From the NCBI GenBank assembly GCA_001602955.1, contig LVAC01000014.1, positions 1 to 64,000 on the forward strand: a stretch of DNA of 64,000 bases, written 5' to 3'. Source of the DNA: Sulfurospirillum sp001602955. Lineage in GTDB: Bacteria; Campylobacterota; Campylobacteria; Campylobacterales; Sulfurospirillaceae. Under the pieces are notes generated by a model. It had not been told where the DNA came from. It searched no databases and was given only the letters and a program-made list of their open reading frames with translations. Position numbers and translations under genes: made by a program. How positions within the stretch are numbered: the stretch's first letter is position 1; each line of letters begins with the position of its first letter. This document shows, one piece after another, positions 43,485 to 52,831 of the stretch.

Positions 43485-44312
43485 TTACTCTACCAGACGC
43501 TTGCCAGGAGAGTCTTGGTATTCCGCATCCGATTCGCTCGGATTGGGGATACGTTTGCCTAAAACGGCCGCCGTAATCTGCATTGCAACCTCTTCGACCG
43601 CCATATCGACGACTTCATCGGCAGGAATGTAATCTCGTGCATCAAACGTTTTGGATCCTTTGCCCGTAAAGGTTCGAGCGAATACCGACGTTCCGTCGCT
43701 TGCACGCGTAATCTTGATATTGATCTTACATGTAGCGTTAATTGCATAGCGTCGATGCGTACCGTCGGGAACTTTACGAATACCGTTCAATTGCATTTTC
43801 ACAATATCGCCGGTTAAGACATAATCTCCCGCGCGTTTAGCAATCGCCTTTTTAGCCGCTTCTTCCGATGTTTTGGCACTCATATATTCGGGATTGCGCA
43901 TGCCCAGTTTCACACCGCCTTCGCTCAAAGCCGATTCGATCATGCCGGTCAATTTTTCCGAGTCGAAACTCTTCTCGACGATCACTTTATCGGTGCTCGC
44001 GTGAAATTCGCTCTCGTCTTTGGACTTAAGATCGTATTTGCCGTCAAAACTCCCTTTGGATTGGGCACTTGCGCTTCCGCTGTAATAGCCCTCGCGATAA
44101 TTTGCATCGTAGGAAGCGGAGCCTTTTTCATGAGCATAACCTTTGAGCGACGACTCGGCTCTTGCGTATTCGTCGTAAAACTCGCGCGTCACTTGATACG
44201 TATAGCGCAAAGGCATTACCACGACGCTTTTGTCAAACGGAACCACCTGAGCATACGCTAAGCATTCCGCCAGCAAAAGAGCTACCACTATTTTTAGGCT
44301 AAATCGTTTCAT
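43485..44312 (-). CDS. Exported protein with CsgG/LpoB-like C-terminal part
   Basis: 275 residues with a signal peptide (IVVALLLAECLAYAQ). Residues 60-110 are hydrophilic and rich in Gly, Ser and Tyr (YYSGSASAQSKGSFDGKYD). From about 110 the pattern IESALSEGG, KRAGDYVLTGDIVKMQLNG and INIKITRASDGTSVFARTFTGKG follows the CsgG/LpoB fold. Last gene of the operon, 3 bp after lpoB. Exact function unknown. Confidence 0.7.
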   Translation of the reverse strand: MKRFSLKIVVALLLAECLAYAQVVPFDKSVVVMPLRYTYQVTREFYDEYARAESSLKGYAHEKGSASYDANYREGYYSGSASAQSKGSFDGKYDLKSKDESEFHASTDKVIVEKSFDSEKLTGMIESALSEGGVKLGMRNPEYMSAKTSEEAAKKAIAKRAGDYVLTGDIVKMQLNGIRKVPDGTHRRYAINATCKINIKITRASDGTSVFARTFTGKGSKTFDARDYIPADEVVDMAVEEVAMQITAAVLGKRIPNPSESDAEYQDSPGKRLVE

Positions 44313-44315
44313 ACG

Positions 44316-44933
44316 TTACCAACCTAAAGAGGGTTTTTTACTAACCTTACGAATCTCTTTTTCGTCTTCCCACAAAATCTCGCTGCTTTGAGGGTCAACC
44401 AACTGCAACATAATGCTGTAGTAATTGTCTTGGACGTTGGCGTTGGCTTTTTTAATCGAGCGAACGGTTCCCGTAATCACGTAATCAAAATCCGTCATTG
44501 CTTTGACGTTCTTTTTCTTCGTCGACGTCTCTAAGAAATCTCGTGCCTCGTTGACTTGTCCCAAGTTGGCGCTGTCCGCAACAAAGCGAACGGAACCGGA
44601 TTTAAGAAGTTTCGATCGAATTTTCTCGGTAATCGCACGCGTATCGATATGCTCGTAACTTTGGTTTTTAACTTCCATCAAACGCACTTTCGGAGGTTGT
44701 TGCGCTTTAGCGATATAGCGAACTTCCAAAAGCGATTGTGCCATCATTTCGGCCGTTGCTTGAAGATCGGTCGAACCGAAATCTGCCGTGACCGTTTCAA
44801 CCGCTTTGGCATCGCCGTACGCAACGTTGCTATCGCCGCCGTCTACTTTTCCTGCTCCTCCGGTCGTGGCACATCCGGAAAATAATAATGCGGCTACCGC
44901 CGCGCTACCGATAATTTTTGAAATAGAACCCAT
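44316..44933 (-). CDS. LpoB-like penicillin-binding-protein activator lipoprotein
   Basis: 205 residues with lipobox LLFSGCATT. The LpoB-type domain is clear: PPKVRLMEVKNQSYEHIDT, TEKIRSKLLKSGSVRFV, TDFDYVITGTVRSIKKANAN and LVDPQSSEILWEDEKEIRK. In Enterobacteria LpoB spans the periplasm to activate PBP1B. The long linker of E. coli LpoB is shorter here. Which synthase it would activate is not shown. Confidence 0.82.
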   Translation of the reverse strand: MGSISKIIGSAAVAALLFSGCATTGGAGKVDGGDSNVAYGDAKAVETVTADFGSTDLQATAEMMAQSLLEVRYIAKAQQPPKVRLMEVKNQSYEHIDTRAITEKIRSKLLKSGSVRFVADSANLGQVNEARDFLETSTKKKNVKAMTDFDYVITGTVRSIKKANANVQDNYYSIMLQLVDPQSSEILWEDEKEIRKVSKKPSLGW

Positions 44934-44944
44934 AGGCGTACTCC

Positions 44945-45352
44945 TTATTTTTTGGTTGAAATAATTAATTTATAATCAACGATAGAAGGTATTGTAGCAG
45001 CTTCTACCACTTTAATCTTTTGATTTCCGATGACGGTTTTCGGTCTCCAACTGGTCGTCTCTTTGAGTTGACCGTACTGATCGTACCATTCGACTTGGTA
45101 CACGAAATCGCGTTTTTCACCGTTATCCGCATTGATAAACTCTGCCATCAATTTCAAAAAACCGTTCTCTTTAAACAACTTAATATCGCTTACGAGTACG
45201 TCCATATCGTCAACGTAATTGACTTTATCGACGCTAAGTGCTTTATTGCGTTCCATCACGGCATCGCGTTGCATTTGCGAATTTTGATTGGCGCATCCGC
45301 CGAGCATTAAAAGAGCGATCGCACTCAAAGCCAACGATTTAATATTCCACAT
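44945..45352 (-). CDS. YcfL-like lipoprotein (DUF1425)
   Basis: 135 residues with lipobox LLMLGGCANQ. The DUF1425-like domain follows (VSDIKLFKENGFLKLMAEFIN, YQVEWYDQYGQLKETTSWRPKTV). The start at 45352 follows GGAGGT and overlaps the upstream gene by 14 bp. In E. coli ycfL is next to lpoB, as here. Confidence 0.8.
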   Translation of the reverse strand: MWNIKSLALSAIALLMLGGCANQNSQMQRDAVMERNKALSVDKVNYVDDMDVLVSDIKLFKENGFLKLMAEFINADNGEKRDFVYQVEWYDQYGQLKETTSWRPKTVIGNQKIKVVEAATIPSIVDYKLIISTKK

Positions 45353-46685
45353 GATCGACCTCCACGTTTTGACTAGAAAGATACGAAACAAGAATCAAAG
45401 AGCCGCGTTTTGTCTCCTGAGGGACTTGAACGCCAAACTCTTGACCTCCCAGTTTCACGATGACAGTATCGCCTTTTTTCGCTGAAACTTTCGATAAGTA
45501 TCCGGAGTTAGGAAGCATCTCCCAGTTTCGATAACTTTGCTCCATCGCACTTGACGTAACGTCCATCAAAATCGACGCCGCCAAACCGCCGAGCAAACCG
45601 CCGTGATCGGACGCTTGTTTAGCGACAACGCCTTTGGTCGTCGCACGAACGACTGATTTCATAATTTCCAAAGGAAGCTCGTCTTTGAGCGTTTTATACG
45701 CCATTTTGTCCGTTTTTAAAAGTCTAGGAGAAGCACTCTCGCCCATCAACGGCGAATAGATATTGACGTAAGAAATATCGTCTTTGGGGTGTTTGAGCGA
45801 AGGAAGGTCTAGCACCGTATAATAATTTAAACTCGGTAAGGGAAAACGAATCTTGTCGATACTTTGCACCGGTGCTTGTCCCGTAAACGTTACGACGTAA
45901 ACGTCCACCGTATCAGGTGCTGCTTTTTGCTTGGAAGGCGCAAACACCGTAGACGCTTCCGGAGAAAGTGCTACCGCTCTTTTTTGGCTGATTTCGGAGT
46001 ATTGCGTGTCGTTGGAAATGCGACTAACGACGGCACTTAGAGCATACGAAAAGGCATCTTGATAGTTGTTTGCCATCGCTCTCACGTCTGGGTCTTGTAG
46101 CATTTCACCCATCGAATAGCCTGCGGGAATTTGATCGGTATTGGGATTGCCCTTCACCTCTTCTTTCTTTTTTTGCGTTTCGGAGAGTTTTTCTTCGGAC
46201 TCTTTGAGCCAGAATTCTTGGCGTTTTTCCATTTTACGCATTTCGACCGTCGCGCCCTCAAAATTGCCCAGCATCGCATAGTTAAGCCCGTTTAACGTAT
46301 GCATCAGCGTTCGCTCGTACCCTTTGCCGTAGTACGTTTCAGCCCCTTTAGAGAACAACAACGATCCCATACCCGCTCCGACGTTTCGCATGCTTACTTC
46401 CGCGCGCGCTTCGTACTCGTCTAAAATCGCCTCGGCTTTACCGAAAGCTTCGATCGATTTTTCGTATTGTTTATTGCTTTGATACAAGCGTCCCAAGTTC
46501 AACCAATGCCACATTTCGCTTTGTGCCGAGGTATCTTTTTCCATCTGTTCGATGGTTTTAGCGACCGTCTCTTTTTGATTTGCCCCCGCTTGTAACTGTT
46601 GCGTCGACACCGCCGGCGTACATCCCGTTAAGAAGAAAAATGCGACAACACTACTGATGATACCCAATGCCCCAAAACGATTCAT
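45339..46685 (-). CDS. COG3014-like lipoprotein with TPR region
   Basis: 448 residues with lipobox FFLTGCTPA. A helical TPR-like part (about 45-215, with AMLGNFEGATVEMRKMEKRQEFW) precedes a beta-rich C-terminal half with a Gly-rich segment (SDHGGLLGGLAASILMD). The family often sits with ycfL and lpoB. First gene of a four-gene operon. Confidence 0.8.
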   Translation of the reverse strand: MNRFGALGIISSVVAFFFLTGCTPAVSTQQLQAGANQKETVAKTIEQMEKDTSAQSEMWHWLNLGRLYQSNKQYEKSIEAFGKAEAILDEYEARAEVSMRNVGAGMGSLLFSKGAETYYGKGYERTLMHTLNGLNYAMLGNFEGATVEMRKMEKRQEFWLKESEEKLSETQKKKEEVKGNPNTDQIPAGYSMGEMLQDPDVRAMANNYQDAFSYALSAVVSRISNDTQYSEISQKRAVALSPEASTVFAPSKQKAAPDTVDVYVVTFTGQAPVQSIDKIRFPLPSLNYYTVLDLPSLKHPKDDISYVNIYSPLMGESASPRLLKTDKMAYKTLKDELPLEIMKSVVRATTKGVVAKQASDHGGLLGGLAASILMDVTSSAMEQSYRNWEMLPNSGYLSKVSAKKGDTVIVKLGGQEFGVQVPQETKRGSLILVSYLSSQNVEVDHVEY

Positions 46686-46746
46686 AGCAATCCTTTTTAT
46701 GGAAGATAAATAATCTGCAAAACATTAAACCTTTACACCGTAAAAA

Positions 46747-46765
46747 TTTGCCTATCATAGGCAAA
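46747..46765. promoter_or_regulatory. Perfect 19-bp palindrome upstream of the envelope operon
   Basis: TTTGCCTAT and ATAGGCAAA arranged around a single base, 62 bp before the ATG of the first gene. It looks like an operator; a T-run on the minus strand would also allow a weak hairpin terminator. The 46766-46895 remainder of the gap shows no gene I would trust. Confidence 0.4.
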
Positions 46766-46895
46766 AAATATTTAAATTTTTATTATTCGAGTAAGAAAAG
46801 AATCGAACGCTATACGACCGCATTGTAACCTACTATCGTTACGTTTTGCGTTATAAAAAAGGTGCCGATCTATACATCGATCGCAAAGAAGAAGG

Positions 46896-48155
46896 TTACA
46901 GGTCTAAAGGTCGTTTGCTTAAAGCTTGGGCTAGAAGGATTGTCGAGGGGGTTTGAAGTTCAAATACCTCGTCGATTTCAATGGTTTCGAGTGCTACTTT
47001 TTTACCCTTTCGGACGATTTGCGCATAACACTCTTTTTGCTCACGTTTGGGCTCTTTTGCACTCAACGCATTGCGATACGTCACAAGAAGTTGTTCGTGC
47101 GTGCTCAGATTTTGGCGCGTTTGAAAGACAAGGCGTTCGAGTAAGCTTTGACGCGCATACGCCTTTTCGCGTAATAAACGTTCAAAACGTTCGTTTAATT
47201 GCCCTTGCAATAAAGCGATCTCGCTTTTCCATAATGCCATTTTACGATCGATAGAGTGTTGATGAAACAACTCTTGAAGCCGCGTTAACGCAAGAACTTT
47301 CGTATGCAATAAACGTTCGACCAAACGTTCGTAGTGTTGCGCCGTGTCGTCTAAGCGTTGGAGCATTTCGATTTGATCGGGAAGCAACATCTCCATCGCC
47401 GCAGAAGGCGTGGGAGCGCGAACGTCCGCTACAAAATCGCTAATTACATAGTCGATTTCATGCCCGACCGCGGAGACGATCGGCGTTTGACATGTAAAGA
47501 TAGCATCGGCGACGATCGCTTCGTTAAACGCCCACAAATCTTCGATACTACCGCCGCCGCGCGCGATGATAATCACGTCTACGTTTAAGCGATCGGCTTT
47601 GGCGATATTCTCTGCAATGCTAAACTTGGCATTTTCGCCTTGTACCAAGGTATCCAAAAGCATTATGTTCACGAGAGACCAGCGTTTTTGAGCGACTTTG
47701 AGCATATCTTGGAGGGCAGCCCCCGTCGCCGACGTCACTAATGCGACATGTTCGACGAATTTGGGAATCCTCTTTTTTCGCTCCGCATCAAAATAACCTT
47801 TGGCGGAAAGTTTTGCTTTGAGTTGTTCGTATGCTTTGGCAAGCGCACCGCTACCGGCGGGCTCCATACTGAGACAATTGATTTGGTACGTTCCTCTGGG
47901 AGAAAAAACCGATAATGCGCCGTGAACGATTACCGCCATACCCTCTTCGAGCTGAAATTTGAGGGCTTTGGCATTGCCTTTGAACATCACGCAGGCAATC
48001 GCGGAATCGGCGTCTTTAAGCGTAAAGTATAGGTGTCCCGAGCTGTGGTACGTTGCCCTTGAAATTTCGCCCTCGACACTGACATGTAAGAACGTCGCTT
48101 CCAAAAGCGACTTGATCTGGTTGTTGAGGCTTGAGACGCTTTGCGTTTGACTCAT
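46896..48155 (-). CDS. xseA: Exodeoxyribonuclease VII large subunit
   Basis: 419 residues from an ATG at 48155 that overlaps the menG stop (ATGA). The N-terminal OB-fold (FLHVSVEGEISRATYHSSGHLYFTLKD) and the nuclease core (ALVTSATGAALQDML, IIARGGGSIEDLWAFNE, SAVGHEIDYVISDFVADVRAPTPSAA) are intact; a coiled-coil C-terminal part follows. The small subunit xseB is not beside it. Confidence 0.96.
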   Translation of the reverse strand: MSQTQSVSSLNNQIKSLLEATFLHVSVEGEISRATYHSSGHLYFTLKDADSAIACVMFKGNAKALKFQLEEGMAVIVHGALSVFSPRGTYQINCLSMEPAGSGALAKAYEQLKAKLSAKGYFDAERKKRIPKFVEHVALVTSATGAALQDMLKVAQKRWSLVNIMLLDTLVQGENAKFSIAENIAKADRLNVDVIIIARGGGSIEDLWAFNEAIVADAIFTCQTPIVSAVGHEIDYVISDFVADVRAPTPSAAMEMLLPDQIEMLQRLDDTAQHYERLVERLLHTKVLALTRLQELFHQHSIDRKMALWKSEIALLQGQLNERFERLLREKAYARQSLLERLVFQTRQNLSTHEQLLVTYRNALSAKEPKREQKECYAQIVRKGKKVALETIEIDEVFELQTPSTILLAQALSKRPLDL

Positions 48156-48871
48156 CGTTTTCGAGCAATAACCAAAGTCGAAATATCCATCGAAAAACTT
48201 TTGCAAAATTCGGTTTCAAATCCAGCATCGTCCAGCTCTTTTTGGAGCATGCTTGCGGTTAAAAAACCTTCGATGGAGTTAGGAAGGTATTCGTACGCCG
48301 CTTTATTTTTGGAGATAAGTCCGCCTAGAATCGGCAAAATTTTCGTGAGGTAAAAATCTTTAATCGTAAAAAACAAGCCTTTTTTATCGTCTTTCGTAAA
48401 CTCCAAAATCACAACGTAGCCGCCTTGTTTGAGCACCCTCGCAAACTCTCTAAAAGCTTCTTGACGTTTCATCACGTTGCGAATACCGTAACTGATGCTT
48501 ACAATATCCGCGCTTTCGCTCGTCAAAGGTAATGCCGTCGCTTCGGAGATAAAAAACTCGAATTCCGGAAACTTTTGCTTCCCGACGTCACTCATCCCCA
48601 CAGAAGGATCGACGCCCACGATTTTGCCGATCTTACGGTCTGCTTTAGTCGCTTGTTTTGACCAATAACCCATCATATCGCCCGTTCCGCATGCGACGTC
48701 AACGATAAGTTCGATAGGTTTGTTATAGCGTTTAAACGTTTCGTCGCACGCTTTTTTGCGCCACTGAATATCGATCCCCATGCTTAAAACACGGTTTGCC
48801 CTGTCGTACGTACCTGCGATCTCATCGAACATTTGAACGATTTTTTGCTGTTTAGTGTCGGTATTTTCCAA
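48152..48871 (-). CDS. ubiE: Ubiquinone/menaquinone methyltransferase
   Basis: 239 residues. SAM-binding VDVACGTGDMMGYWS and the family blocks MFDEIAGTYDRANRVLSMGID and ISYGIRNVMKRQEAFREFARVLKQGG are clear. In a futalosine-pathway organism it is the last step, C-methylation of demethylmenaquinone (MenG role). Confidence 0.95.
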   Translation of the reverse strand: MENTDTKQQKIVQMFDEIAGTYDRANRVLSMGIDIQWRKKACDETFKRYNKPIELIVDVACGTGDMMGYWSKQATKADRKIGKIVGVDPSVGMSDVGKQKFPEFEFFISEATALPLTSESADIVSISYGIRNVMKRQEAFREFARVLKQGGYVVILEFTKDDKKGLFFTIKDFYLTKILPILGGLISKNKAAYEYLPNSIEGFLTASMLQKELDDAGFETEFCKSFSMDISTLVIARKR

Positions 48872-48933
48872 AAATGAATCCTCTTAAGGCGAACATAAAA
48901 AGAATATTGTAGCGAATGAAGTTTTAGATAGCC

Positions 48934-49701
48934 TTAGCGTATCGCTTTTTTGAGGCGTTTTACCAGTGCATTGGGCTCTTTTTTGACCATTTTTTTGATG
49001 AAAAAGAGTAAAGGTTGATTGCCTTTTTTTTGGAGAAAAAAGTCGCTTTTTTCCGTTAAAAGTGTCTGTATATCCCATAAAAAAGCTTGATAAGCAGAGC
49101 TTTGCATACGATCTAACAGTGCCGTACGCTCTTTACATGTCAAAACACCCAAGGCGTTTTGCAAACGATCGATCATCGCCGTATCGAATAAAAAGCGGGA
49201 AATCTTAAGTAGCATCGCGATACGTTTAAGTTGCCGATAGGTTTTTCTAAGCGCGTCGCCTTCATCCTCGAGCAAAGCTTGCACCGCATGTTTTAAACGT
49301 AAAGTCTCATGGTAAAGAAGCACTTTAAACACTTTTTGGGCACTCATGCCGCCCATAAACGTAAAGTCGATCGAAACGTCCGCCAATCTATCGCATTTGG
49401 TAAAAACCGTCTGTTCGTCAAAATCATACTCCTCGGGAAAGCCGAAAAGCTTCACAAAGCGGTTTTTATAGCGCCGATCGTTCGTGACGTCGCGCAGGAT
49501 ATGCAAAGCGGCGTCTTCGCTCAATACCGCAAGCGTCGCTTCGTCGTCGTAACGTACGCCTAAAACGCCGAATGTCGCATACGTGTCGCAATAAAATTGA
49601 TCGATATTTTTTTTATATGGAGTCGAAGTGCTCTGCAAATAGCCGAGCACTTCATGGGGGTGTTCAATCAGGTATTTTTTTTTCCAAAACGACTTTTTCA
49701 C
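48934..49701 (-). CDS. Conserved protein of unknown function
   Basis: 255 residues, soluble, mostly helical and basic at the C-terminus (KKMVKKEPNALVKRLKKAIR). LYHETLRLKHAVQALLEDEGDALRKTYRQL suggests a coiled-coil or CHAD-like helical bundle, but I cannot assign a family. Same strand as ppaC, with an 11-bp gap, and probably co-transcribed. Confidence 0.75.
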   Translation of the reverse strand: MKKSFWKKKYLIEHPHEVLGYLQSTSTPYKKNIDQFYCDTYATFGVLGVRYDDEATLAVLSEDAALHILRDVTNDRRYKNRFVKLFGFPEEYDFDEQTVFTKCDRLADVSIDFTFMGGMSAQKVFKVLLYHETLRLKHAVQALLEDEGDALRKTYRQLKRIAMLLKISRFLFDTAMIDRLQNALGVLTCKERTALLDRMQSSAYQAFLWDIQTLLTEKSDFFLQKKGNQPLLFFIKKMVKKEPNALVKRLKKAIR

Positions 49702-49712
49702 AAAGTACGCTT

Positions 49713-50630
49713 TTAAAACTGTTTTTCCATGACGGGAATGACCTGTTTTTTACGACTTAAAACGCCCTCAACCCACATTTCGTGGTTCACAAGTTTGGTG
49801 TTAAACGCGTTTTCGATTTTGCTTTCGTCGTCGCTGACGACTAAAAATTGAGAGCCTTCGATCATGATATCGGTTAAAAGGAGCATTACGGTATGGCGAT
49901 GACCTTCGTGTTTATACGCCTTCATATCGGCAAAAAGTGCCTCTTTCATCTCGTCGAATACTTTTAAATCCACGACTTCAAGTTGACCGATGCCGATTTT
50001 ATGACCGCCCATATCAAAATCTTTAAAATCACGCAATAAGAGCGTACGAGGACTTGCCCCTTTGACCGCGGATTTGACTAAAAACATCTCCATTCCAAGT
50101 TTTTTGAAATCTTCCACACCCGCAATATGCGCCAACTCTTTTACCGCTTTGGTGTCCGCTTTGGTACATGTGGGCGACTTAAACAAAACCGTATCACTCA
50201 AAATTGCCAGCATCATAGCACCCGCAATATTTTTCGGGATGTCGATTTTATAATGATCGAACATCTCTTTGACGATCGTATTCGTACAACCCACCGGGCG
50301 AATCCAACACTCAAGCGGCGTTGAAGTCGTAATGTCGCCGAGTTTATGATGATCGACAATGCCTAGAATATTCGTCTCTTTGAGATTGTGCGGTGCTTGC
50401 GCAAGATCGGAATAGTCGGTAATGTAAAGGTTGTCGCCTGAAAAATCGTTCTTTAAAAGAGGTTTTTCAAGTCCGAACGTTTTTAAAATAAACTCCGTCT
50501 CGGGGCTGATTTCGCCTTGGCGTGCCGGCGTACAAGCTTCGCCGAGTTCGGTTTTAAGGTATGAGAGTGAAATCGCCGATACGATCGAATCGGAATCGGG
50601 ATTAATATGTCCGCATGCATACGTTTGCAT
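49713..50630 (-). CDS. ppaC: Manganese-dependent inorganic pyrophosphatase
   Basis: 305 residues, DHH family II. Metal-binding CGHINPDSDSI and VDHHKLGD, and the C-terminal substrate motif SRKKQVIPVME, are present. Hydrolyses PPi in the cytosol. Confidence 0.95.
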   Translation of the reverse strand: MQTYACGHINPDSDSIVSAISLSYLKTELGEACTPARQGEISPETEFILKTFGLEKPLLKNDFSGDNLYITDYSDLAQAPHNLKETNILGIVDHHKLGDITTSTPLECWIRPVGCTNTIVKEMFDHYKIDIPKNIAGAMMLAILSDTVLFKSPTCTKADTKAVKELAHIAGVEDFKKLGMEMFLVKSAVKGASPRTLLLRDFKDFDMGGHKIGIGQLEVVDLKVFDEMKEALFADMKAYKHEGHRHTVMLLLTDIMIEGSQFLVVSDDESKIENAFNTKLVNHEMWVEGVLSRKKQVIPVMEKQF

Positions 50631-50702
50631 TCAAATTTCCTTTAGTCTTTTTACATGTAATTATAGCCGATTCGTCTTTACTTGCACAAGAGGTACGCAA
50701 CT

Positions 50703-51383
50703 TTAGGGACGATCTTGCCTCGGATCGTGACCGTGCGGTGATTCGGATCTTCGTTGCTCGGGTTGATGCATAGGCGCACGATGCTCTTCACGATCATGAT
50801 ACGACGGTCTTGAAGACGTTTCCATATGACCTTGATGCACCCCATTTGATTCAGGCCTTCTTGGTATCTCTTCGCGTTGATGTTCACGGGGCGGTAAAGG
50901 TCGTGGCGCATATTCGCGATGCGGCGGTTGGACGACAATCGGACGAGGTCTAACGACGTAATAACGATTTTCTTCGTAATGCACGGGCGGTACGTAGCGA
51001 TAAACAATGTCGTGATGACGACGTAACTCCATAAACGGCGGCGCATAGACGGGAATATCTAAATAAAGTGCCATATCGTCCCAATGCGAAAAACGTCTTT
51101 CACGGTAAAGACTCAACACGTAATGCGGGTCTTTGTTGGAGAGTTCCGCCAAACGAAAAATCATATACGCATCCGCCGGTTCGTAGACGCTATCCAAAAT
51201 AGAGACGACCTCGGCTTCGTTGTAACCGAAACGATCCATCAAACTGTAACGATAGGCGTACGGATCGGAGTGCGAACGCAAATTTAAAGTGACAATCCAA
51301 TCAAAATCTGCCGCACAAAGCGTTTGCGACGGCAGTGTTAACGCCGTTAAGACCGACAAAACTATCCATAAATAGCGTTTCAT
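50703..51383 (-). CDS. Exported protein with Pro/His/Arg-rich tail
   Basis: 226 residues with a signal peptide (LTALTLPSQTLCAADFD). Residues 25-125 look folded (YSLMDRFGYNEAEVVSILDS, LSNKDPHYVLSLYRERRFSHWDDMALYLD). From 150 the sequence is low complexity, rich in Pro, Arg, His and Glu. The histidine-rich tail could bind metal. No family recognised. Confidence 0.75.
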   Translation of the reverse strand: MKRYLWIVLSVLTALTLPSQTLCAADFDWIVTLNLRSHSDPYAYRYSLMDRFGYNEAEVVSILDSVYEPADAYMIFRLAELSNKDPHYVLSLYRERRFSHWDDMALYLDIPVYAPPFMELRRHHDIVYRYVPPVHYEENRYYVVRPRPIVVQPPHREYAPRPLPPREHQREEIPRRPESNGVHQGHMETSSRPSYHDREEHRAPMHQPEQRRSESPHGHDPRQDRP

Positions 51384-51565
51384 TTGTTTCCCTTTCTAGG
51401 ATTCTTTCGCGCTATTATGCTACAAAAACGTGAAATAAGCGTGAATTCCCCCTCTTTTTCTCACGTTTGAGCGTTATAATCTTGCGTATGAATTAAAAAT
51501 TTACATAAAAATTACTTTTGTTACTTATAATAGCGGCAAAAGACGGGCTTTAGAAAGGAAATTTG

Positions 51566-52831
51566 ATGTTACGCCATCCCTCAAAAATCATTACGAGTGC
51601 AACCAGTTATTTTATGCACCAATACACCAAACACTATTTAAACGTCGACAATCCTTCCAAAGGATTGCCGTTGCCTCCGGAAAACAAACCTTATTTGCTC
51701 TACGTACACGTACCGTTTTGTTCGATGTTTTGCCCTTATTGCTCGTTCAACAAATTTACCTATACGAAAGAAGCGGCAAGCGTTTACTTTCAACACTTGC
51801 GTCAAGAGATCTTACATGTCAAATCGTTAGGGTACGATTTTGATTATTTGGTGATCGGCGGAGGTACGCCGCTTATCGACGAAGATGAACTGATCAAAAC
51901 GATCGAACTGATTAAAACGCAGTTCAATATTCAACACGTCTCGTGCGAAAGCGATCCTAACCATATCAAACCGAAAACCGTTTTACGCTTAGACGGGCTC
52001 ATCGATCGCCTCTCTATCGGCGTACAAACCTTCGACGACACGCTTCTTAAAAAACTCGGTCGTTTTGAAAAATTCGGCTCCGGCGAAGAGGTGTACCGCA
52101 AAATCGAATCGATGCTCGGCATTTTACCGATCACGAGCGTCGATTTGATCTTTAATTTCCCCGAGCAAAGCGAAGCCGGACTTATTCGAGATTTGGAACT
52201 TCTTAAAAAACTCTCTCCGGAACAAACGAGCGTTTATCCGTTAATGACCTCATCGTTGGTCAAAAACAGCGTGCGTAAAAGCCTCGGGGAATTTAGTATG
52301 GCGCATGAAATGGCTTTCTTTAAAACGATTAAAAAACAGCTCAAAACCGCCTATCCTTCACGTCACGGTTGGTCGTTTTCCAAAGAGCAAGACACGATCA
52401 TCGACGAATACATCATCGATCACGAAGAGTACGTCGGCGTGGGTTCGGGTTCGTTTAGCTTTTTAAAAGATACGCTTTACTTAAACGAGTTTGCGCTCGA
52501 CCAATACTCCGCACATATTCAAAACCGCAACAGTGCCGTCATTAAAGAAAAAACTTTTCCTCAAAATTCGCAAATGTATTACCGCCTTATGGTCGATCTT
52601 TTCAACGGCAGACTTTCTAAGAGAAAATTTCACCGTATGTTCGGCGTCGAAATCGAAGAGGCGTTGGGCAAAGAGCTGATGTTGCTCCGTTTGGCAAAAA
52701 CCGTCGTCGAAGACGAACATACGATCAAAACGACGGAATTCGGCGACTACCTCTTTTTGGTCTTAATGAAAGAGTTTTATATGGGTATGGATCGTATCCG
52801 CAACAATGCGCGAAAGCACCTTAGCCTTTAA
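51566..52831 (+). CDS. Radical SAM coproporphyrinogen III oxidase-like protein
   Basis: 421 residues from the ATG at 51566, 3 bp after an in-frame TTG, behind AAGGAA. The SAM cluster is in VPFCSMFCPYCSFNKF (C-x3-C-x2-C), followed by GGGTPLIDEDEL and the TSVDLIFNFPEQ block. It belongs to the HemN/HemW-like group; many such proteins are heme chaperones and not oxidases, so the reaction is uncertain. Confidence 0.88.
   Translation: MLRHPSKIITSATSYFMHQYTKHYLNVDNPSKGLPLPPENKPYLLYVHVPFCSMFCPYCSFNKFTYTKEAASVYFQHLRQEILHVKSLGYDFDYLVIGGGTPLIDEDELIKTIELIKTQFNIQHVSCESDPNHIKPKTVLRLDGLIDRLSIGVQTFDDTLLKKLGRFEKFGSGEEVYRKIESMLGILPITSVDLIFNFPEQSEAGLIRDLELLKKLSPEQTSVYPLMTSSLVKNSVRKSLGEFSMAHEMAFFKTIKKQLKTAYPSRHGWSFSKEQDTIIDEYIIDHEEYVGVGSGSFSFLKDTLYLNEFALDQYSAHIQNRNSAVIKEKTFPQNSQMYYRLMVDLFNGRLSKRKFHRMFGVEIEEALGKELMLLRLAKTVVEDEHTIKTTEFGDYLFLVLMKEFYMGMDRIRNNARKHLSL

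Noticed and set aside
46770..46940. Possible remnant frame reading TLYDRIVTYYRYVLRYKKG on the plus strand before xseA
   Set aside because: No start codon after the preceding stop, only about 45 codons, and no family recognised; it partly overlaps xseA.
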